From assembly GCA_030144725.1 (NCBI GenBank), contig JASKMD010000001.1, forward strand, positions 2,125,283 through 2,189,282: 64,000 nucleotides of DNA. The letters run 5' to 3'. Position 1 is the stretch's first letter. Every line of letters starts with the position of its first letter. The notes under the pieces were generated by a model. That model saw nothing but the letters and a program-made list of their open reading frames with translations, had not been told where the DNA came from and did not search any database. Shown here piece by piece: positions 45,475-56,742 of the stretch. Source of the DNA: Haematococcus lacustris (Eukaryota > Chlorophyta > Chlorophyceae > Chlamydomonadales > Haematococcaceae). Made by a program: the position numbers and the translations under genes.

Positions 45475-46670
45475 GGGGCGCAGGGCAGCAGTGGGGGAGG
45501 GCACCAGTGGGTTAGTCACCAGACCCTGGCTGGGTAGAGCAGCAGTGGTGAGGGGAGAGGGGGGAGGCAGTGGAGGAGGTACCCTGCAGAGAGAACACGT
45601 GAGGTGTGGGCTGGACTGGTTTGAGCTGGGCTACAGCTGGGCCGGGCTCGACTGGGCCAGACTCTTTTGAGCTGGGCTGGGCCAGGCTCGATTGAGCTGG
45701 TTTGAGCTGGGCTGGGCTGGTTGACCCGGGGCGGGGCGGGGCGGGTGTCCCCCAGCACTCCCTCGTGATGGTACAGTGCCTGAGGGTCGCCGTCAGGCCA
45801 CTCTCCCCAGCAATGCCACTGGTGCAGCAGCAGAGCAGCTGAGGAGCAGCTGCAGTCATGCGCAGAGCAGCAGCGGGGCCAGAAGCAGCAGCGGCGACCA
45901 AGGTCATGCAGCCAGCTTCGGACCGACGTCAGCAGCGAGCACCGCAAGTGGTGGAGAGTAAGAGTGACAGTGAGGGAGTGAGCTCGGGCAGCTACATGCC
46001 AGATTGTCCTGGTGCGTGGGCGGCAGTGTGTGTGTGCGTGTGTGTGCTGTGATGAGCAACTGAGCAAGTGTGACCCCAGCTGTAGGGTGTGTGACCATAT
46101 ACCTTGCGTGGTCAGGAGCTGGAGTACAGGGTGAGGGCATGGGGGTCAGTTGGAGGGACGTACGAGGGTGGTTGGTGATGGTTGGATTCCACATCATTTT
46201 GCCGGTCGCCGGCTCAGCCACACCGGACTCAATTGAGTTTAGAAGTCAGGACTCAGAAGTGGTATAGGGTATGCAAGCAGCTGGGCATGCAAGCAGCGCG
46301 GCGTGCAAGCCAGACGGTTAGCAATGGATTTAGGAGGCAGGACTTTAGTAGAATGGCTTGCGGACCACCAAGTTCAGTGGGTGGTGGCAGGCGTCACAAG
46401 ACTGGCTACATCAGGTGGTCAACAGTGTGTACGACACTCTATTCTATACTGCCGCTATGTGAGATGTTACCACCCGCGAAGCCAACTGGGGCTGATGTGC
46501 GTCAGGCTCACAGCCTGCATCAGCAACAGCCTGAGATGTACGACCAGCAGCGAAGATGGCAGCAGCAGCAGTAGTTGCTTTCTTTTGACATGGGTTTGAA
46601 ATAACAAGTAGCATCAACACATTAAAGTAACCAGCGTCGACGCACTGGCACTGCCAAGCCATACGTCTAA
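45475..46670. other. Intergenic region with GAGCTGGGCTGG-type repeats
   Basis: From 45610 to 45740 imperfect 10-15-bp units (GAGCTGGGCT, GGGCCAGGCTCGA) repeat. 45770-46010 contains an open, acidic frame (QVVESKSDSEGVSSGSYMPD) that might be a stray exon, but I could not connect it. Nothing else is recognised. Confidence 0.4.
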
Positions 46671-48099
46671 ATGGTTGGTGTGTCCGATGAAACCCACCGC
46701 GTCGCCCTTGTCTTCCACTGGCTGTTCAAGGTAGGGCGGGCTCGATCTCAGCAGTCAGCAGCGCTCGACCGTGCGAGGTTGACCTGTGCACTTTTAAGCC
46801 CGCAGGTAGTCGGCATCGTGTACTACATTTTTTGCACTTGGTTCTTGGACTCCTTTGTCACCAACTTCATTGTGTGCGTGGTATTGATCGCCTTGGACTT
46901 CTGGACGGTAGGCAGGTGCTGCAGCACGCCCCAGTGTAGCCAATGCCAAGTCCTTTAGGGAGCCGGCACTGGCACTCCCTCTCTGCAGGTCAAGAATGTC
47001 ACAGGCAGAAAGCTGGTGGGCTTAAGATGGTGGAACGAAGCCAATGACAGCGGCAGCGCATGGCGTTTTGAGCAAGTGCCAGATGTAGGTGGCCTGTGCA
47101 GCAGCTGGCCTGCCTTGCAGAAAGTCAAGGACACAAAGGCGACGAAGAAGCTGTTGCATACACAGTGGAGCTAGCGACTAGGTGCTGACAGCGTGAGCTA
47201 CTGCGGCATGTAGGGGCATGCCATGTAGGCTGCTTTGTTGGGTAATTTTGTTGCAATAGAAGGGCGACATGGTCTTGCAGTATTGTCAAGGTGGAGGGTC
47301 AGCAACACACTCTGATGTGTGCTTCATGCCACCAAGGACTAGGGCATTGTGCAGAGCAGTGCAGGCAGCTGCATGATGTGGGTTGGGCTTGCAGGGCACC
47401 CGGGTCATCCACGCTGGCGAGAAGCGGATGTTCTGGATAGGGCTGTTCACCACGGTGGTGGCCTGGCCTGCCCTCGCCTTCTTTGCCTTGGTCCGCATCA
47501 AGCTAGGTGAGCGAGCTGGGCTAGCCAGCACAGGCAGCCACACAGGCAGCGAGCTGGGCCCGCCAGAGCAGGCAGCCACACTGCCATTGGAGCTGGTGGC
47601 GATGCAGGCAGACAGCCAGACAGTTGGGCAGCCAGCGCACCCAGTTTTACAGGCCTCCTGTTGCTAGCGCCATTATGACTGCTGGTGTGGAAGTTGCTGT
47701 GATGACATATGACTCCGTGCAGCCGGTTTGACAGTTGCCCCAGTTGACTGTGATGCTGCTTGCTTCTGTCCCAATGGGGTTTTTGGCAAGGTAATAGGGC
47801 TTGCTGTCAGCCTGCCTCGCTTATCAGCCTTCCCTGCAACATGCTCCATTGCTTCCTAATGTGCGCCCTACCTCATGTGCCATGCGCCATGTACCATGCA
47901 CTTTTCACCCCACCCTGTGCCTTGCTACTGCGCAGACTACCTCATCATCCCCATCATTGGCACCATCATGGCAGTTTCCAACCTTGTGGGTTACTTCAAG
48001 TGCAGCAGGGAGGCTGGGGACCAGTTTAAAGCCATGACCAACAACCTCATGCAGCAGGCAGCAACCCGGGCCGTCACCCAGGCAGTTGGACGGGCATGA
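46671..48099 (+). CDS. TVP23/ECHIDNA trans-Golgi membrane protein, complete
   Basis: Exons 46671..46730, 46806..46907, 46989..47084, 47395..47506 and 47936..48099 join in frame to 534 nt (177 residues; plant ECHIDNA is about 186). After a short start ([11 protein letters not shown]) the family blocks follow in order: [69 protein letters not shown], and [20 protein letters not shown] followed by FKCSREA. There are about four membrane spans. In plants ECHIDNA, with YIP4 proteins, is needed for secretion from the trans-Golgi network, and in yeast Tvp23 is a late-Golgi vesicle protein. The start Met is chosen because it is the only one before the first conserved block; a short upstream exon cannot be excluded. 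Confidence 0.92.
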
Positions 48100-48574
48100 G
48101 CAGGAGAGGGTACGGCAGCAGGGAGGGGCGGGCACGTCAGCAGGCGCATGGTTGTGGGCATAAGAAGGCAAGGTGTGAGGTCACCTTGCAACCTGTGTAC
48201 CATCCAGCTACGCACCTGGCCCATATCAAGGCCCCAGCATGTCTGTATCAGGTTGGGATGGCAGAGTCACTTCGTGCGGGTGGGTGGCAGTTGAGCGCTA
48301 ATGTCATTCTTTGCAACTAGCGACTTAACAATCATGGAGGCAGGCTTGCAGGGGCACAGGTAACAATTGTTTCATATTACAAGGTCCGGTTTCAGCTCAG
48401 CACAGCGGCATGCAAGCACAAACGTGTCCCATGACTAGCACACCATGGCAGCTACCAGCTTGGCGTACCCTTTCCCAACGCCTGAGTTGCAGGCATCCTA
48501 CACCCTCCTAACCGCTTGCCCCGTCTGATACTCCCATTGTCGCATTACACAACGACGACACGATGTATACCCAG

Positions 48575-49035
48575 CTTGCAAAGGTTCATATAGCGCAGCC
48601 AAGGCATTGAGCACCAGCAGGCGTCTACACCCCATCAGCCCCATGTCCTCATGCTGCCACCACATGCCATCCCATCGGACCGCAGGGTGGTATTCCAAGC
48701 TTTGACGGCCAAGACAGCACACCCTATCCCGTATTATGTAACAGCACTGCGGAGTTACAGGAGAGTGGCATCAGCAAGCTAGCAGGCCCAGTGTAGCAAA
48801 AGCGTAGGCTAAATTGTGGACATGTCACAAGCACAAATAGCAGATGCGAGCCCACCGCAGAAACTCGCTTAGTACAAGCTGCAATAACGCATATTTGAGT
48901 CAGTTGCATAGCTGGACGTGAGCAGCTGGTCGCAAAGCTGGTCTGCGAACATCTGAGCGCAGAGAGCGGGAGCTATGGAAGCCTTGTCTGGCACCGATGA
49001 GCCACGCGGTACGAAATTGTGCTTTTCTTCGACCT
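48575..49035 (+). repeat. Dispersed repeat family 2, copy A
   Basis: Shares a long collinear match with 50622-51110, e.g. GCAGCCAAGGCATTGAGCACC, GGACATGTCACAAGC and GGACGTGAGCAGCTGGTCGC at corresponding positions. Point differences and small indels are frequent. Confidence 0.8.
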
Positions 49036-50179
49036 GTCAAAAGGGCGCCCCCAACATGCAAAAAATGGCAGTAAACCGACCCCTGGTAGTAGGGCGGCTG
49101 TAACTCCGCACTCGCTGCGCCAAATTTAATGCTAGCTGGCTCAGTATGTAGCCAACCCAGCCAGCTACCTTTCACCCATCCAGAATAAATATAGACTGAG
49201 TAGGCCGTGCACAACAAAGCGTCAAAGTTAGTGGTTCAAATTTGAGCCGTAGCGGAGCATGCCGTCATCGCTGCGACCGCCCGCGTCGCTCAGGCTGCTC
49301 TACATGGGCATGCGCGTCGGTATCAGCAGTCGGATCGGAAAGCGGTTGCGGCAATGTGGCAATGAGCCCACCTCCCCCCCATACCTAGAGGGCAATGCCA
49401 CAGCTCGACCATTTGGACTTACAACATGCTTGGACTTAAGCTCATATACGACATTGTTACAAACGCTCATACTCAGCTTAGCCAAAAGCTCACTTTGGTC
49501 GGTGAGTCACCGACGGTGACCCCCAACTCCCTTAGCCGATCTCAGGGCCAGAGCCATGCAGTCAGTAGCACAACTCCACACCATGACCGAGTTTGGACTC
49601 GGCTCCTCTGAGAGTTACACTCCCCTACATGCCATCCACCTGCGTGCAAAGTTTCATAGCTCAACTGCCACCCCACAGCCCCGTGGCCTTATTTCTGCCT
49701 GGTGACCATGATGTAACTTTGAAGATGTCAAGCTGACAGAGGCCTGGGCTGTCTAATGTGCTATTTGTTTCAAGAAACTCGCCAACGGGTCTAGAACAAA
49801 TAAATTATAGCCATTTCCTTGTGGGTGCAGCGGGTGCAACACAGTGGAGGACACAGTGGAGGAGGGTGTGTGTAAGCCGGTGATACCTTAGTGTGCACCG
49901 ACCCAAACGGTGTATTTGGCGGAAGCGAGTATATTTATATGTTCCTAATACCCCGTCAAGGCGCCCTGCACGCCCGGCAGGCATCGCGTTGGGTGTCAGC
50001 CGGACATTCCATTTGTGCACAACCCGCTCATTGCGCCAGGTGGATGGTGCCACAGGGATGTGGCTCACCGTCCCAAGGATACCCGTCTCGCCGCTGTTAT
50101 TTGTTCGCGGGCACATGTGGCAGTACGCGAGCAAAGACTCCAATGGCTTGCGCTGATGGTCAAATGACGCGCATTGCTT

Positions 50180-50265
50180 TGCAGTTACCAATGTGATAAA
50201 CGGTATCGAAAACGGTGCAGAATTGAGAGAGTATTTGCATGCATATGACCAACCCCATGTTGGGG
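50180..50265 (+). repeat. Fragment of the 4.2-kb dispersed repeat (family 1 end)
   Basis: Matches 5668-5752 in order (TGCATG..., ACCAACCCCATGTTGGG). The frame across it (ENGAELREYLHAYDQPHVGG) is paralleled by a recognisable but broken frame at 5670-5752 (EYLHEDYQPHVGD), hinting that this end of the repeat derives from a coding sequence. Confidence 0.55.
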
Positions 50266-50621
50266 GCGCCCGAATCCAGCTCGCCCAGAAGCTGCCCATT
50301 TACCGTCACAAACTCATGATTTATCCAGATTGCTTAGGACCCGCATTCGTGTCGAACTGTGCTACCTGCCCTAGAAGGCGCAGCGTAGTATACGGGATCA
50401 TGCGGGTCGGGATCACCACGTGAGAACAAGCATGCTTGTAGGTAACGTTGCAACAACAATGTTACAACATTGTTACAACATGCAAGTGATGTATACGATA
50501 CAAACGATGTGTGCTAACGAGTCGTTAGTAACGACACTCTCAGCAATGCCACAGCCCACGGCCCTGTCAGGACGTCCTGCCACCAAGCCAGTAATCTGCA
50601 TTGACAATTGGAAAATCGCTG

Positions 50622-51110
50622 CCAAAGTTTCATATAGTGCAGCCAAGGCATTGAGCACCAGCAGGCGTCTACAGTGTAGACTCTACACCCCATTAGCCCC
50701 ATGTCCTCACGCTGCCACCACATGCCCGCATGACCGCAGGGTGGCGTTCCAAGCTTTGACGGTTCAGACAGCACACACAATTTCGTATTATGTAGCAGCA
50801 CTGCGTAGTTACAGGAGAGTGACATCAGCAAGCTAGCAGGCCCAGTGTAGTAGAAGCGTAGTCTGAGTTGCGGACATGTCACAAGCGCAAATAGCAGATT
50901 TGAGCCCACCGCAGAAACCCGCTTAGTACGAGCTGCAATAGCGCTTAATTGAGCCAGTTGCACAGCTGGACGTGAGCAGCTGGTCGCAGAGCTGGCCTGC
51001 GAACATCTGACCTCAGAGAGCGGGAGCCATGGAAGCCTTGTCTGGCACCGATGCGCCACGCGGTACGAAACTGTGCTTTTGTTCTACCTGTCAAAAGGGC
51101 TACACCTGTC
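50622..51110 (+). repeat. Dispersed repeat family 2, copy B
   Basis: Second copy of 48575-49035. It ends with a tandem duplication of CTGTCAAAAGGGCTACAC that the first copy lacks. Confidence 0.8.
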
Positions 51111-51361
51111 AAAAGGGCTACACCTCGATGAACACACGCAGCCGCTGCACTAACATAGCCATGCCTGCTGAATGGGGAAGTCAGGAGAGGCGGTGGCAGA
51201 CTAGACAAAGTATAATTGCAGTCCATCCACCAGGGGTGTAGAGCTGACTCTATTGATCTTGTGGTCATTTCTGTAAACGCACTCTACAGGGAGCACAAGG
51301 CAGCACAACACGATTGCATTCATTGTCACTTGGGTAACCACGGGAAGGGTGCTGCTCGCGA

Positions 51362-52556
51362 ATGTTGTGCTGCAGCTGCCATTACTGCTGCTACTGCTGC
51401 CGCGAGTATTGCGCTGCAACTGTTGCAGATTATGCAGACAGCACTCAAGAGGACTCTCGAGAGGAGGCATTGCTGACCCCTGATGCCACTTTATACGACG
51501 TAGAGCAGGCAGCCGTGCCCGCTGAGGTGCAGGATCAGCAGCTGGTGGTGACAACATCATCAGCAGGAGCGCAGATAGAGAAGGGGGACCTAGAAAGCAC
51601 TCCGGCATCAACCACAGATACAGGAGGTGGTGGTGGTGGTGAGGAGGAGGGACAGCATGGTGGGATGGAGGGGTGCAGTGGGGAAGAAGCCAACCAGGCC
51701 CAACCGCTCTTGCTTGGTACACCCTCAGACAAACAGGGTGAGGTCGAGGTGGAGCATCAGGGCGGAGAGGCTGGAGATGGTGACGAGGGTTCCGGGGTTC
51801 CACTGCCCCTGAGTGAGGGCGATACGGATACAGGGCATGCTGGACAGAGCTCAGGGGGAGGGGAGGAGGGGGAGGAAGACCAGGCCGCAGATGACAAGGG
51901 TAATGAGGGCAGAGGAAGGGGCAGTGAGGCAGAGGCAGGAAGGCAAGCAGCAGCAATGGGGGAGGAAGCTGGCACAGCAGCAGGCAAGGAGGCCGGCACA
52001 GCAGCAGCAGGGGAAGAGGCTGGCAAAGCAGCAGCAGGCGAGGAGGCTGGCGAAGCAGCAGCAGGCGAGGAGGCAAGTGCAGCGGCAGCAGGGGAGGAAG
52101 GGTTACGGCACCGTGATGAGACTGGAGGCGTCGCCGCTGAGACAGATGCGGATGCACCAGGAAGGGTGGCAGTGTGTGCAGACTTAGCAGCAGTGCCAGG
52201 GGACCTTGAGGAGGAGGGTAGTGTGAGGGTCCCTCTGGCTGGTGCTGCGCCAGCAGAGGTTGAGGAGGTGGAGTGCCATGCACTGCCGCACAGCATGACA
52301 CAAGATGACACGGCACCAACAGCTCGCGAGGCTGGCGGTGTGCCAGAAGCAGCAGCAGCAGCAACAACAATTGAGACGTCACTACTTGGAGATGTTGAAG
52401 CAGCATCTGAGGCACTGGAAGCAGCAACAGCAGCTGAGGGAGCAGGTGGGGCAGGCGTCTCTACTGAAGAAGTGGAGGGGGAACCAGCTGAGGAGGCAGC
52501 ACCAGCAGCTGCTGAGCCAGCCACTGCCGTCGCTGCATCTGACGCTGAGGAACCAC

Positions 52557-52587
<31 letters not shown>

Positions 52588-55500
52588 TGAGGGAGCAGCT
52601 AAAGCAGTTGAGGCAGGCGCAAGTAGTAGCACAGCTGCAGGCATAGCAGGGGCGCCCGCTGCCCAGGCCGGCAGTGCAGGGGTAGAGTGTGAGGATGGCG
52701 TGGTGGGCGCTGGCGCTGAGCTGGCTGCCCTGGCTGCCCAGGTGCCTGGACTGCTGGTGGTCAGTGGGCCCAGTGGCGTGGGCAAGGGCACCCTGATTGC
52801 GCGGCTCATGGCGCTGCACCCGCACCGCTTTGGCTTCTGCACCAGCCACACCACTCGTGCGCCAAGGCCAGGGGAGGTGGACGGCCAGCACTACCACTTC
52901 ACCACACAGGTCAGCAGGGGCAGGGCAGCAGGAATAGGGCTAAGGGTAGTGGGCCAAGGGCAGGGCCAAGGGCTGGGCCAAGGGCAGGGTCAAGGGCTGG
53001 GCCAAGGGCTGGGCCAAGGGCAGGGCCAAGGGCAGGCCCAAGGGCAGGGCCAAGGGCAGGGCCAAGAGCAAGGCCAAGGGCAGGACCTTGAGCCAACTGG
53101 GAGGCTAGGGCAAGGGGCAACATCACACGGCCCTGGATAACAGCAGCTGCCCCAGCTGTGTGGCTGCAAAGCTGTTGTCAGACTGGCCAGGCACTTGTCC
53201 ATGTTGAGGAGGCAAACCCTGCAGGCTGTAGCTTTAAGTGCCCTAGTGGTGGCCTGCCCTGCCCTGCAACGTCCTGCCCTGCCCTGCCTTACACTAGCCT
53301 ACGCTGGCTTGCGCCATGCTTGCAGGCCGCTATGCAGTCCGAGATTGCCCGGGGCGCCTTCCTGGAGCATGCCAGCGTGCACGGCAACACCTACGGCACC
53401 AGCCTGGCGGCCGTGGCAGCGGTGTGCAGCCTTGGCAAGCTGCCGCTGCTGGACATAGACGTGCAGGGAGCGAGGAAGGTGCGTGCTGAACCGCTGAGCT
53501 GGCAACAGTGCAGGACTGGATGGCAGCAGCTGATGGCGGTGCTGAAGAGGGCAGCAGCATGTTTCAACATGGTCTGACATGTTTTGACAGCAGAGGAGAG
53601 GATGCAGCTGTGGCAGAAGGAGAGCAATTAGGGGTCAGATGTGGCAAGGCAGCCTGGCCTGATATGGCCTTCACACTGCACAGTCGACACCCATGCTGCC
53701 AGTACCCGCACTGAACAGTCATGCCTGGTTTGGACATGCCGCATCATATGTGGTGGTGCGTGCCGTGCCAGGTGCGCAGCAGCGTGGTGGGTGGGCGCGC
53801 TGCCTCGGTGTTCGTCGCCCCGCCATCGCTGCCTGAGCTGGAGGCGCGACTGCGAGGCCGGGCCACAGAAAGCGAGGACCGCATCCAAGCTCGGCTGTCC
53901 GCCGCAGCTGCGGAAATGGAGGAGGCCGCAAGCTATGGCGACACCGTGATCAACGGCCAGCTAGACCGCGCGTACGCCGACCTGCTGCGCGCCATCCAGC
54001 GACAGCTGCCGGGCACCTTTACGCTGGAGGAGCTGCAAGAAGCGGAGGAGGCGGCAGTGGTGGCCGAACGGAAAGCAGCAAAAGCCGATGCAGTGGCGGA
54101 TACGACAGCTGAGGAGGCAGCACCAGCAGCTGCTGAGCCAGCCACTGCAATCGCTACATCTGTCGCTGAGGAACCAGAAGCAGAAGCAGCAGCAGCAGCT
54201 GAGGGAGCACCCAAGGCAGCTGAGCCTGGAGAAACTGCCTCCAAGGCAGCAATATCCGGAACACTGCCAGAAGCTGAGTCAGCTCTTGAGGCAGGACCAG
54301 CAGGACCTGAGTCAGCGGCAGCACCTGCTAGTAATGCTGGGTTGCCACAGTCCCATGCACCTACAGCTCTTGCCAGTAGTAATGCAGAGTCAGAAAAGGG
54401 TGCAGCTACCCATGTGGCATCGCCTCACCCTCCTCCCCTGAGCCCCCGCCCTGACGCCCTGCATAGCCCCTCTCCCCCTGCTGCTCCTCCGATGCCTGGT
54501 TTCCAGAGAGCGACAGCATCGCCACTGCAGGTCAGTGCACTGCGGTCACCGCCATCGGGCCCCCCTTGCCAAATTCCCGCCTTGAACACTATCATCATAT
54601 AACAAGGCATCACCAACTGGATAGCTGTCATCAGTGCCACTAGTGCTGGTGCACAATTGTGCTCGGCTACCTATTATATACCTACTACTCACCTGCTATT
54701 TACAAATTGTTTACCTAATATCAATACCTAATTATTTCGTTACCTGATATATATACTACTTACTTGTTATCTACGGGCAGCACGGCCTCCTTGACACCGC
54801 TGCAGAGCACACTGGCACAGACCCCTCCCATGCAGTCCAGGATTCAGGCCTCGCTTGGATTCAGTTCCATCTCAGACAGGGAGGTGCTTCGTCAGGCATC
54901 AGCAATGTTCAGTTGCTCATTACTGGTCTGGTGAAGACATGGGTGGCTGCGTAGGTGCACCGGCAGCTGCTGTGCTGCTGGCCATGCTGGGTGCCAGGCT
55001 GCCAGTACTGCCCAGGTGGTTAAGGATGCAGGTGCTATGCGTGGCCTCTTGCTGTGTGGTGTGCAGGTGTCCAGGGCTGCAGCGCTGGTTGCGCCAGGCA
55101 GCAGCCGCATAGGCAGTGCGGGCAGCCTGGCGCCCAGCATGGCCAGCAGCACAGCAGCTGCCGGTGCACCCATACAACAATACCTGGACAGCACTGTGGT
55201 AAGTGCGGAGACTGGGAAGCTCCATGTATTGCTGCACAGGTGGACTGGCTGGAATCACCTACACCACGACATCGCTCAAGTGCCCTGATGCCACTGGATT
55301 GTTCTGTACCATGCACACTGCTCACCCCACTCACACATACCCACATCAGCATCTTGGAACCACCACTTGGTGGGCAGAAAGAGAACATACAGCCTGGTTG
55401 GGCACACCCCCTCGCATGCCAGTTATGTGCAAGCCCATGTGCATGTGTGAATGTTCCGCACTTGTGCCATGCAACATGTGCACACATCGTGTGAGCAAGC

Positions 55501-55749
55501 ACTACATGCTCATGCCACAGTAAACCCTCACGTTGTCAAGCCTGGCCTTGTAACCAGATTGGTAACAGTGCTGCTCGACGGCGAAGCAGGTGATGGTGCC
55601 GTCATGGCGGCCATGGCGCACTGCAGGTGCCGATCTTGAGGGAGGGGCTGCGCGCGTTGCTAGACGCACAGCCAGGCGACCCCCTTCAATACCTCGCAGA
55701 CTACCTCCTGGCCGCGCGGGCCAGCAAGCGCGCCGCGCAGATCGCATAG
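51362..55749 (+). CDS. Guanylate kinase with acidic/Ala-rich N-terminus and C-terminal Dpy-30 motif
   Basis: Exons 51362?..52909, 53326..53478, 53772..54530, 54781..54930, 55067..55198 and 55627..55749 (TAG) join in phase 0 to about 954 residues; the true start is uncertain. Residues about 1-450 are Glu/Ala/Gly-rich. The kinase core follows: [19 protein letters not shown] (P-loop, about 469), [19 protein letters not shown] (GMP-binding), [47 protein letters not shown] and a [13 protein letters not shown] end. All core guanylate kinase motifs (GMP + ATP to GDP + ADP) are present. A second Ala/Glu/Pro-rich linker leads to the last two exons: QQYLDSTV then [12 protein letters not shown] and [11 protein letters not shown], the two-helix Dpy-30 motif that docks RIIa-like scaffold helices. 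This suggests an axonemal or scaffold-bound enzyme supplying GDP/GTP. The use of exon 4 (54781..54930) is the least certain join. Confidence 0.88.
52950..53090 (+). repeat. (GGGCAGGGCCAA) 12-bp minisatellite
   Basis: About eleven imperfect units in the intron between the first two kinase exons. Confidence 0.85.
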
Positions 55750-56256
55750 GAAGGGAGGCACAAAATATGCTGCTCTGAAGAGTAAGCGTGCACAATTAGC
55801 TCTGAAGAGTGAGCGTGCACAACAGCACCGATGAGTGCAGGCGAGCACACATAGCCCCAGTGATGATGACGGGGGCCATAAGGGCAGATGTGGCCCAGTC
55901 CTGAGCCAGACCTCCCATCCACCTAGTTATGGTGCCCAGCCCTTGTCCCGTGCCTTGCTAGTTGCGCTCTCTTGTGCTCGTAGTCCTGACTTACCAGTGC
56001 ATGCGGTGCATGCTGATGACTTGCAACATAAACCTTGAGCACAGAGAAGATGGTTGACACCGCTTGGCTACCCTCCCCCTCTAGGGTTCGGCTAGATGCA
56101 CAATCAAAGGTGCACATGGGCTTATGATAAAAACATGTAAGTGACGATTCAAACTGTTGTGGATAGTCCTTACAAATCCGGCTGCTCCCTGGTGAACCTC
56201 CCGGCTGCTGAGAAAGGAATGTTTAGCATCGTCAATTGGGGAGGGAGGATGTTGAC

Positions 56257-56742
56257 ATGGCCTCTGGGTACGCCTGGTAGGCCTGCCGCAAGGTGGTGGA
56301 GAGGCCCAACAGCGCCAGGGCAACAGACAGGGTGAAAGGCAAGGTGGTGACAGTGGAGGACTTCCGCACCAGCAGGGTCAGCTCAGCTACGATCAGCCCC
56401 CAGTCCTGTGAGGAGGAGCTGGACCGCAGCAAGCCCACCAGGCCTGGGTCAGCCTGGAGCAAGCGGTTTGAGGCGCCAGTGCGAGGGCTCATGTGGTGCC
56501 CCAAGCTGGACCAGGCCACCCCTGGGGACATTGGCAGATGGGTGGACAGGGACTGGAATGCAGCCCTCAACCTCCACTGCATTGTTGAGGCACCGATCAG
56601 CGACAAGGAGTGCCCAGCATTGGGCTTCAAGAAGCTGCGAGACCGAGCACCCAAGGCACAAGCCCGGCAGCCTGTAGCACAGTCGTCGGAAAGTTTCGGA
56701 CCTCTTCCGAACCTCTCATTCGCGACTGATCAGGACTTCTAA
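56257..56742 (+). pseudogene. Fanzor/TnpB-like nuclease, C-terminal third
   Basis: An open frame after an in-frame TAG at 56278 reads ERPNSARATDRVKGKVVTV, EDFRTSRVSS, then a Cys-poor linker (SPQSCEEELDRSK), RFEAPVRGLMWC, and WVDRDWNAALNLH, then GFKKLRDRAPKAQARQPVAQ. The 'DEfrTSkvCs.C ... C..C ... DRDxNAAlN' order is that of the final RuvC segments and zinc finger of TnpB/Fanzor proteins. Here the first zinc-finger Cys pair is absent (VSSA in place of CxxC) and only two Cys remain, so zinc binding is doubtful. The upstream RuvC-I and WED regions are not found. The normal C-terminus appears to be at 56680, where a TIR element begins and supplies the final 20 residues. Relic of a transposon-encoded RNA-guided nuclease, or a divergent non-nuclease family sharing its fold. 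Confidence 0.55.

Larger units (their letters stand above)
48100..51361. other. Repeat-bearing intergenic region
   Basis: The region contains two diverged direct repeats (48575-49035 and 50622-51110) and a fragment of the 4.2-kb dispersed repeat (50180-50265). Several medium ORFs exist (for example 49805-50299 minus, 50193-50423 plus) without recognisable domains. Base composition is markedly less GC-rich than the gene regions. No host gene is supported. Confidence 0.5.

Noticed and set aside
49805..50299. 164-residue minus-strand ORF
   Set aside because: No domain, no splice context, and it overlaps a dispersed-repeat fragment read in the other direction.
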